From NCBI GenBank assembly GCA_002506745.1, contig DAYE01000061.1, positions 1 to 6,012 on the forward strand: a DNA stretch of 6,012 nt. The letters are read 5' to 3'. A model generated the notes under the pieces. The model saw only the letters and a list, made by a program, of their open reading frames with translations. It made no database searches and had not been told where the DNA came from. This DNA is from Euryarchaeota archaeon UBA33. GTDB lineage: Archaea > Thermoplasmatota > E2 > DHVEG-1. Within the stretch, counting starts at the first letter, position 1, and each line of letters begins with the position of its first letter. The translations under genes were made by a program, and so were the position numbers. Positions 1 through 5,023 of this stretch are shown here, in pieces.

Positions 1-15
1 TGTTTCGTAATAGTA

Positions 16-1788
16 TTATGATACTCCTAATAAATATCTGAGGAACGGGAATGCGTGGGGATACTGCTCAGCGAGTTTTTCGAACCACTCGTAGATTGGT
101 GAATCAGCGGAGAACGGGATCCAGATACGATAGCTAACCCAGGTACTCTGGGTATCATACGGGTCGATTGATTTCACTTTCATGAGATATTTTCCTTGGG
201 ATGACCAGGTGTGGGTGACATTCATTTCCTTGTTCTGATGGAACGGTCCTATGGTTTCTGTCTGTTGGTCCCCCCAGTCGATGAGATACCAGATCGCATC
301 GCCGTTGCTATCCGATGCGTTGACTTGGTAGGTGTATTCCTTATTTATTTTTCCGATTCTGCAACCATGGATCTGTGGTTTTTTTGGGTGTTGATTTTCT
401 TGCTCCCAGGGGTTCATCAAGGGGTAGTGATCAGCGTTTATTCCATCCTCTAATAGAAAGGCAGTATCACCGATGCCATCGTTGTTCTCATCAACTCCTT
501 CATAGGAACTCCAGTAGTTCCCTCCCCAGGGGTACCGTGCGTCCCAGGTGTTGTCGCATTGGTCCTTTGCGCTGCAATTGATGAAATTGTTATGGTAGAT
601 ATAATTATCGTGGCAGCCGGCGCAGATATCAATAATATAGATTCCATATTCTATATCTGCAAAGGTATTGTTGGTGATTGCATTCGCATTGGCACCACCG
701 TGGTAATATTCGGCAAGCGTGATCCCATCCACATTCCCTAAGAACGTGTTTCCACGGATGTGGTTCCCGTAGGTCGCTTGAAGATAGATACCATGATTAT
801 TGTCTGAGAACAGGTTCTTTTGAATGGTTAAAAAAGTTGATTTTACGACATAAAGACCAGAGAAGGTATTGTTTCTAAATATATTGTCGCGGAGATCATT
901 GTAGTACGAATAAAAAAGGTGGATCCCATGGTAACAAGCCCGGATGGTGTTTTCCGAGATGCAGTTATGAGAAGAGAACCCCAGTTGGATTCCCTCATCG
1001 GTATTGGAAAGGTCAAGATTGTTAATCATGCAGTTGGTGCAGTTCGCAAGGATCACTGCTCCAGTTTGCTGTGGGATGGTGATGTTGCTTTGGTTTTTGT
1101 AATACCTGATGAGTCGCCCATCTATGGTGTTATTCTGGATAGTATGGGTGTTCCAATCCTCCAGATACTCCCCGAAAATTGAGATTCCATCGTGAGAAGC
1201 AAACGTGTTATTGACGATGGTGTTACAACAGGATTCAATAAGATACAAGCCATACATGCTGTTACCTCTGATACTATTATTCTCAATCCTATTCGATGAG
1301 CTGTGGGAGATAATCAGGCCATAGTAATTATTCGTAACACAGGTATCAGAGATCGTATTCAAGGACGCCCCGTACTGAAGACGTACACCACTATACGAAT
1401 GGTACCCATCGTTGCCACTATTCTGTATGGTAAAACCTCGCAGGACAATCCCGTTCCCATCGAGTGAGACGACATCAGCTATGCCAGAATTCTCCCCATC
1501 AAGGATAGTCGTCTGTCTGTCTTCTCCGATTACAGTAATTGATTTTTCTATCACGAGATGCTCGTAATACGGCGATGAATCATCGTATACAAAAATAGTG
1601 TCACCATTATGTGAATCGTTGATCGCATCCTGGATCTTTGAGTAATTTCCAGGCCCGCTCCCACCGACATACAACCAATTTCCTCTTGCTGTTGACTCAG
1701 TTTTTTCCATAATCTGTGCAGTGGATGGAATAATATTAGTCCCAACGAATACGAGTATGATTCCAATCGCTAACCATTTTCTTTTCAT
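16..1788 (-). CDS. Secreted right-handed beta-helix (NosD-like) protein with PKD-like domain
   Basis: This is a predicted exported protein of 590 aa; its ligand or substrate is unknown. The ATG at 1788 is preferred over an in-frame TTG at 1803, because GAGG lies 9 bases before the ATG and nothing similar precedes the TTG. Residues 1-25 form a signal peptide (MKRKW, then a hydrophobic stretch, then a small-residue region). Residues 36-95 carry the YVGGSGPGNY..IQDAI module that opens many secreted beta-helix proteins. Residues about 95-405 are beta-helix coils, with GL/GI-x-L starts at about 157, 180, 266, 288, 311, 333, 355 and 382 (mostly 22-23 residues apart) and asparagine-rich turns. Residues 422-460 hold the NosD-type closing segment (GGNYWSSY, DENNDGIGD, DHYPLMNPW), whose acidic loop resembles a calcium-binding loop. 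Residues 467-557 are a PKD-like Ig fold (DWGD, HTWSSQGKY). A short FPFLRYLLG tail follows, with no C-terminal membrane helix. Twelve cysteines are present, including two CxxC pairs. No catalytic residues can be assigned, and the 'copper-binding NosD' name should not be taken as function. Confidence -1.
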   Translation of the reverse strand: MKRKWLAIGIILVFVGTNIIPSTAQIMEKTESTARGNWLYVGGSGPGNYSKIQDAINDSHNGDTIFVYDDSSPYYEHLVIEKSITVIGEDRQTTILDGENSGIADVVSLDGNGIVLRGFTIQNSGNDGYHSYSGVRLQYGASLNTISDTCVTNNYYGLIISHSSSNRIENNSIRGNSMYGLYLIESCCNTIVNNTFASHDGISIFGEYLEDWNTHTIQNNTIDGRLIRYYKNQSNITIPQQTGAVILANCTNCMINNLDLSNTDEGIQLGFSSHNCISENTIRACYHGIHLFYSYYNDLRDNIFRNNTFSGLYVVKSTFLTIQKNLFSDNNHGIYLQATYGNHIRGNTFLGNVDGITLAEYYHGGANANAITNNTFADIEYGIYIIDICAGCHDNYIYHNNFINCSAKDQCDNTWDARYPWGGNYWSSYEGVDENNDGIGDTAFLLEDGINADHYPLMNPWEQENQHPKKPQIHGCRIGKINKEYTYQVNASDSNGDAIWYLIDWGDQQTETIGPFHQNKEMNVTHTWSSQGKYLMKVKSIDPYDTQSTWVSYRIWIPFSADSPIYEWFEKLAEQYPHAFPFLRYLLGVS

Positions 1789-1797
1789 TTGATTATT

Positions 1798-1801
1798 CCT
1801 C
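1798..1801 (-). promoter_or_regulatory. Ribosome binding site of the 590-aa beta-helix gene
   Basis: On the minus strand GAGG lies 9 bases before the ATG at 1788 and overlaps the TGA stop (1802-1800) of the upstream beta-helix gene. This placement decides the start codon and suggests translational coupling of the two genes. Confidence -1.
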
Positions 1802-2813
1802 AAATATCATAGGGTTGTTGTGCAGGGTGCCAGTCGACAGTGAACCAGGGGATGGTCAGGGCGAGTGGCGGGAAATGGAAAGGTGCTCCTGGGAAGAAGA
1901 GGAATATTTTTTGTCCGATGATGAGTTTCGGATGGTTCAACGAGCGACCCCAGTAGTTTTCATCCCAGACGTTCTTGTTCTGTGAGTGTTTTGCGGCGAT
2001 GAACGTTGCCAGACCAATGTTGTTTTTCCCAATGAAATTATTCGCGCTGGTCGCATCCCAATCAACCAAAGCAATATCCCTGTCGTTGGTCCTCAGGTCG
2101 TTTTCGAGGAAAGTGTTTTCATTTGAGTCTCTAAGATAGACACCACCGTTGTTTTCTGTAATGTTGTTCCCATACAGGATGTTTTCGTCTGAGTTTCCAA
2201 GAATGATCGCCCAGTCCCATGAGTTGATGATCGTATTGTTGAACAGGTTGTTATAATCTGAGTTTTCAAGCCAGATGCCGTAATGATAGTTCTCCACAGT
2301 GTTCCGTGAAAGGAGGTTTCCTACTGATTGTGACAGCCAGATTCCTTCCTCGCCATGATACGCGGTGCAGGTGATGATGATCTCCTCGATTTTGTTTTGA
2401 TCTGAGTTGATATAAAGGGCTGCTGCGTTTGGGATCCCTCCTGAGTTCCGCAATGTGAATTGTTCCAGGGTTACGGCTGGGGCAAGGATGCTGACTATAT
2501 GGCCACCGGCTTCTTGACCGTCGATAATCGTAAGCATCTGATTTTCACCAAGCAGGCTAATGGATTTATTAATCCGTACGTTTTCGTAATAGATACCTTG
2601 ATAGACAAATACGATATCTCCAACTGATGCGTTATCAACCCCATCTTGAATTGTTGTGTAATTTCCTGGTCCACTCCCACCTACATAGAAGATATTTCCT
2701 TTTATCTGAGATTGAAAACTTTTTATAAAAATGGTCCCAGTTACAGGCGTTATACTGCTTACTATCATCATACAAAATAAAATCCCTATTAGTAGCTGTC
2801 TGATAATTTTCAT
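1800..2813 (-). CDS. Secreted right-handed beta-helix (NosD-like) protein, shorter paralogue
   Basis: This is a predicted exported protein of 337 aa; its function is unknown. The ATG at 2813 follows AAGGAGG and gives a proper signal peptide: basic start MKIIRQ, a hydrophobic core to about residue 20, then ITPVTG. Residues 39-92 repeat the N-terminal module of the downstream gene (YVGGSGPGNYTTIQDGV, GD.VFVY, YYENV.INKSI), so the two are paralogues. Residues about 100-265 are beta-helix coils; four clear ones begin GIWL/GIWL/AIIL/GVYL at 157, 179, 202 and 224, with aligned asparagines. The C-terminus differs from its neighbour: NENYWGRS at about 285, then a hydrophobic, proline-rich segment and IPWFTVDWHPAQQPYDI at the end. 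From memory, a similar 'PW..DWHP...PYDI' ending recurs in archaeal proteins of this type, which suggests a complete rather than truncated gene. It has no PKD domain and only two cysteines, one of them in the signal peptide. It is the first gene of a probable two-gene transcript. Confidence -1.
   Translation of the reverse strand: MKIIRQLLIGILFCMMIVSSITPVTGTIFIKSFQSQIKGNIFYVGGSGPGNYTTIQDGVDNASVGDIVFVYQGIYYENVRINKSISLLGENQMLTIIDGQEAGGHIVSILAPAVTLEQFTLRNSGGIPNAAALYINSDQNKIEEIIITCTAYHGEEGIWLSQSVGNLLSRNTVENYHYGIWLENSDYNNLFNNTIINSWDWAIILGNSDENILYGNNITENNGGVYLRDSNENTFLENDLRTNDRDIALVDWDATSANNFIGKNNIGLATFIAAKHSQNKNVWDENYWGRSLNHPKLIIGQKIFLFFPGAPFHFPPLALTIPWFTVDWHPAQQPYDI
2076..2345 (-). repeat. Beta-helix coil repeats, four units of 22-23 codons
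   Basis: Four successive coils of the 337-aa protein begin at residues 157, 179, 202 and 224. They share G/A-I/V-x-L, then a polar N/D-S-D/N turn and an aligned N-x-(I/L/F) three residues later. The DNA echoes this weakly: 'tctgagtttccaag' near 2190 and 'tctgagttttcaag' near 2260 on the plus strand. The periodicity is structural (one beta-helix turn per unit) rather than a mobile or satellite repeat. Confidence -1.
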
Positions 2814-2820
2814 TCCTCCT
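2814..2820 (-). promoter_or_regulatory. Strong Shine-Dalgarno of the 337-aa beta-helix gene
   Basis: The minus strand reads AAGGAGGA directly before the ATG at 2813, a nearly perfect Shine-Dalgarno sequence with only one base between GGAGG and the ATG. The spacing is unusually short, but no better start exists, because the next methionine (residue 15) would delete half of the signal peptide. Confidence -1.
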
Positions 2821-2824
2821 TATA

Positions 2825-2836
2825 GATTTATAAATC
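2825..2836. promoter_or_regulatory. 12-bp perfect palindrome between TATA box and start
   Basis: GATTTATAAATC is a perfect 12-bp inverted repeat lying between the TATA element and the Shine-Dalgarno of the minus-strand pair, over or next to the predicted transcription start. This is a typical position for a repressor operator in archaea. It is AT-rich and could also be chance or a second TATA-like element, so operator function is inference. Confidence -1.
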
Positions 2837-2844
2837 GTGTCATG

Positions 2845-2852
2845 TATTTAAA
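2845..2852 (-). promoter_or_regulatory. Archaeal TATA element of the beta-helix gene pair
   Basis: The minus strand reads TTTAAATA, a good match to the archaeal TBP box. Archaeal transcription usually begins about 25 bases downstream of the box centre, here near 2822-2825. That would give a leader of about 10 bases made up almost wholly of the Shine-Dalgarno. The sequence just upstream of the box is not clearly a BRE. The box, start-site and leader geometry fits well, but the start site is predicted and not seen. Confidence -1.
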
Positions 2853-2992
2853 CATATGGCCTATGTGGTTCAAAAACAAAAGATATTTATCAGATTTCTT
2901 TTTCCCTTTCTTCACTTTTATAGCACTCTTCTCTTTTAAAAAAACCTTTGATATCTTCTTGCAGTAGGTTTGCTTCATCCAGGTCATCAACC

Positions 2993-3000
2993 TTAATAAA
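2993..3000 (+). promoter_or_regulatory. Possible TATA element of the paaK-like operon
   Basis: TTAATAAA lies with its centre about 34 bases before the ATG at 3031. Transcription about 25 bases downstream would begin near 3022, giving a short leader that holds GGGAG, like the arrangement of the left promoter. The match to the TBP consensus is weak, and TTTTATAG at 2916-2923 is an alternative. Confidence -1.
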
Positions 3001-3021
3001 GAATCAAGTGATAAGGGTCGT

Positions 3022-3026
3022 GGGAG
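3022..3026 (+). promoter_or_regulatory. Ribosome binding site of the paaK-like gene
   Basis: GGGAG ends 4 bases before the ATG at 3031. It is a modest Shine-Dalgarno that supports this start; the start also fits the usual N-terminus of the family. Confidence -1.
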
Positions 3027-3030
3027 TGTT

Positions 3031-4332
3031 ATGGATCATCTTTTCAATTCGAAAATGGAGACCTTATCACGGAAGAAAATCCAAGAGCTGCAGTTGGAGC
3101 GGTTACAGAAAACCGTCCATCTGGTGTATGAGACTGTGCCGCATTATCAGAAGAAATTCAAGGAGCTTGGAGTCAAACCTGGAGACATCAAGACCTTAGC
3201 AGATATCAGGAAACTACCGTTCACCACTAAGGATGATCTGCGCAAGAACGCTCCGTTTGGGATGATGACGACTTCGTTAGATAACTGCATCGAGCTGCAT
3301 GCGTCCTCTGGGACGACCGGTGTTCCGGTGACCGTGTGTTATACCCGAGGTGATCTTGAGGTTTGGTCTGAGGTGATGGCTCGCTGTCTGTCCATGTCCG
3401 GTCTGACAAAAAAGGATGTCTTCCAGAACCCGATCCCGTATGGGACGTTCACTGGTGCCTTCGGGTTCCATTATGGTGCGCAGAAGATCGGTGCATTGGT
3501 GATCCCCTCTGGGAAAGGGCAGTCGGAACGACAGATCAAACTCATGGAGTACTATGGTACCACATTTATTTCTGGGGTTGCGTCTTATGTGATGCGTCTT
3601 AGTCAAGTGGCCTTGGAGATGGGGCTTGATCCGAAACGTCTGAAGGTAAGAAACGGGTTGTTCGGCGCGGAGATGTTCACCCCTGGCCTGAAGAAACGGA
3701 TCATGGAGACATGGGATATGGATGTGCATGATATCTATGGTCTGACCGAGATGTGCGGCCCTGGGGTGTCCACGGACTGTGACCAGCATGACGGGTTACA
3801 TCTCTGGGAGGATCATTTCCTTGTCGAATGTGTTGATCCGCTCACGCTTGAGCCTGTGGAGGCTGAGGAGGAAGGGGAGATCGTTCTGACAACGCTGACG
3901 AAAGAGGGGATGCCGCTGCTACGATATCGAACACGGGATATCGCGAAACTCTACGATCAAGCGGTGTGCTCCTGTGGTCGTACTCATGTGCGTCATTCTA
4001 TGATCAAGGGGAGGTCCGATGACATGGTGATCATCCGGGGGACGAACATCTACCCCGGTCAGATCGAATCAGTGCTGATGAACAATCCGTTGGTCGGTGG
4101 GAACTGGCGGATGCTTCTGACCACAGAACATGACGTTGACATGCTGACGGTAGAGGTGGAGACCAAGCAGCGATTGAGCCTCGCTGATATGGAACAGCTG
4201 GCTGCGAAGTTGAAAGTCGATATCCAGTCCGTGATCGTTTTCACGCCCCGGGTTGATGTGTTGCCGCCCAATACGATCCTCGAAACAGGTTTAAAGGCAA
4301 AACGGGTTATCGATAACCGGAAGAAGGATTAG
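3031..4332 (+). CDS. paaK: Phenylacetate-CoA ligase family protein (AMP-forming)
   Basis: This cytoplasmic enzyme of the adenylate-forming family is expected to convert an aryl acid (phenylacetate or a relative such as indoleacetate) plus ATP and CoA to the aryl-CoA, AMP and pyrophosphate. At 433 aa it matches the usual PaaK length. Visible motifs in order are: the ATP P-loop SSGTTGVPV at 92-100; the substrate-side segment around PYGTFTGAFGFHYGAQKIGA at 136-155; FGAEMFTP at 211-218; the adenine-site YGLTEMCGPG at 236-245; RYRTRD at 299-303 region; and GRSDDMVIIRGTNIYPGQIE at 327-346, which opens the C-terminal AMP-binding lid domain. Cysteines at 250, 313 and 315 (CSCGR) with H257 match the places where PaaK-type enzymes may hold zinc. 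All key motifs are intact. It is first in a plus-strand run and ends 2 bases before an ADP-forming acyl-CoA synthetase subunit. Family assignment is firm; the exact acid used cannot be read from the sequence. Confidence -1.
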   Translation: MDHLFNSKMETLSRKKIQELQLERLQKTVHLVYETVPHYQKKFKELGVKPGDIKTLADIRKLPFTTKDDLRKNAPFGMMTTSLDNCIELHASSGTTGVPVTVCYTRGDLEVWSEVMARCLSMSGLTKKDVFQNPIPYGTFTGAFGFHYGAQKIGALVIPSGKGQSERQIKLMEYYGTTFISGVASYVMRLSQVALEMGLDPKRLKVRNGLFGAEMFTPGLKKRIMETWDMDVHDIYGLTEMCGPGVSTDCDQHDGLHLWEDHFLVECVDPLTLEPVEAEEEGEIVLTTLTKEGMPLLRYRTRDIAKLYDQAVCSCGRTHVRHSMIKGRSDDMVIIRGTNIYPGQIESVLMNNPLVGGNWRMLLTTEHDVDMLTVEVETKQRLSLADMEQLAAKLKVDIQSVIVFTPRVDVLPPNTILETGLKAKRVIDNRKKD

Positions 4333-4334
4333 CT

Positions 4335-4994
4335 ATGAACGCGACTGTGAAGAAACTGCTTGCAGGCCGGACCGGTGCGCTGGCGGAAAACGAAGTAAAA
4401 GACCTGCTTCGTGCGTATGGGATTCCGACGACCCGGTATCAGGTGGTCCGAACGGAAAAGGACCTGGAAAAACTTTCTGTGCAGTTCCCTGTCGCCCTGA
4501 AGGTCTGCTCATCGAAGATCCTGCATAAGACGGATGTGGGCGGAGTGCGGTTGAACATTCAGAACAACGATGAGCTGAAAAAAACATTCCGGGAGTTCCG
4601 CAAGAAGTTCCCGACAGAGGCTCTCCTCATCGATCACATGGAGGAGAAAGGAGTGGAGATCATCATTGGTCTGGTGCAGGACCCGACGTTTGGTCTGTCC
4701 ATCATGTGCGGGATTGGAGGGATCTTCACTGAGTTGTACAAGGATGTGTCGTTTCGTGTCGTCGCCATTGATGCGTATGACGCTGCTCAGATGATTGAGG
4801 AGCTTGTTGGGAAGAAGCTGTTGGAGGGGTTTCGGGGGATGAAGGCAAATAAGCAGCTTGTCATAGATTTGTTATTGAATGTATCGAAACTGGGTGAGGA
4901 GCTCATTGATCATGTGGATCAAATGGATTTAAATCCGGTGTTCGTGTATGAGGGCCGTGTCTGTGTCGTGGACGCGAAACTCATCCTGAAATAA
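4335..4994 (+). CDS. ADP-forming acetyl/acyl-CoA synthetase, beta (ATP-grasp) subunit
   Basis: This 219-aa protein is the ATP-grasp half of ADP-forming acyl-CoA synthetase (ACD), which interconverts acyl-CoA, ADP and phosphate with the free acid, ATP and CoA. In archaea it usually makes ATP from acetyl-CoA or aryl-CoA formed by 2-oxoacid:ferredoxin oxidoreductases. Visible elements are: an N-terminal [10 protein letters not shown] at 25-34; [18 protein letters not shown] at 54-71, where H64 matches the beta-subunit histidine thought to pass on phosphate; the ATP-grasp core [17 protein letters not shown] at 125-141; and the metal-binding DLNPVFV at 198-204. The length fits separate beta subunits (about 220-240 aa), so it is complete and not a fragment of the 700-aa fused form. 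The alpha subunit, with the CoA-binding domain and main phosphohistidine, is not in the window. It begins 2 bases after the ligase stop, so the two are very probably co-transcribed; the ribosome site is weak (AAGGA in the ligase end). Acyl preference is unknown. Confidence -1.
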   Translation: MNATVKKLLAGRTGALAENEVKDLLRAYGIPTTRYQVVRTEKDLEKLSVQFPVALKVCSSKILHKTDVGGVRLNIQNNDELKKTFREFRKKFPTEALLIDHMEEKGVEIIIGLVQDPTFGLSIMCGIGGIFTELYKDVSFRVVAIDAYDAAQMIEELVGKKLLEGFRGMKANKQLVIDLLLNVSKLGEELIDHVDQMDLNPVFVYEGRVCVVDAKLILK

Positions 4995-5010
4995 AAAGAA
5001 GAATTTGTGT

Positions 5011-5014
5011 GGAG
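5011..5014 (+). promoter_or_regulatory. Ribosome binding site of ahcY
   Basis: GGAG lies 9 bases before the ATG at 5024. An ATG at 5016 is in another frame and stops after three codons, so 5024 is the supported start. Confidence -1.
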
Positions 5015-5023
5015 TATGAGGTC

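Larger units (their letters stand above)
2814..3030. other. Divergent intergenic region
   Basis: These 217 bases separate the minus-strand beta-helix genes from the plus-strand metabolic genes. The region is clearly more AT-rich than the flanking genes, especially over 2814-2960. It contains the left promoter, a 12-bp palindrome, a short inverted repeat (ACATA-5-TATGT at 2852-2866), a pyrimidine-rich run on the plus strand at about 2894-2937, and a weak TATA-like element near 2993. The small open frames crossing it have no codon pattern or ribosome site to support them. No RNA gene was recognised here. Confidence -1.

Noticed and set aside
919..1182. 87-codon plus-strand open frame inside the larger beta-helix gene
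   Set aside because: It is an antisense shadow of repetitive asparagine-rich coding sequence with no motif of its own.
16..1788. True NosD role in copper delivery to nitrous oxide reductase
   Set aside because: No nosZ, nosF, nosY or nosL neighbours are present. The likeness is to the beta-helix fold shared by many unrelated secreted proteins.
2076..2345. CRISPR-like or satellite repeat
   Set aside because: The 66-69-base periodicity is inexact in DNA and matches beta-helix turns in the protein. There are no identical repeats with unique spacers.
16..2813. Phage tail spike or pectate lyase function for the beta-helix pair
   Set aside because: No lyase catalytic motif and no phage genes are nearby. 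Signal peptides and the NosD-type closing segment favour secreted cell-surface proteins.
1800..2813. Shorter beta-helix gene as a truncated pseudogene of its neighbour
   Set aside because: It has a promoter, a strong ribosome site, a complete signal peptide and its own distinct C-terminal segment, so it looks intact.
2731..3199. Two short plus-strand open frames crossing the divergent region and the start of the paaK-like gene
   Set aside because: They overlap real genes in other frames, lack ribosome sites, and their translations are low-complexity. I treat the region as intergenic.
3277..3789. 170-codon open frame on the minus strand inside the paaK-like gene
   Set aside because: It lies opposite a gene with all family motifs. 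Its translation is rich in R, H, T and P with no domain, as expected from a shadow of a GC-ending codon pattern.
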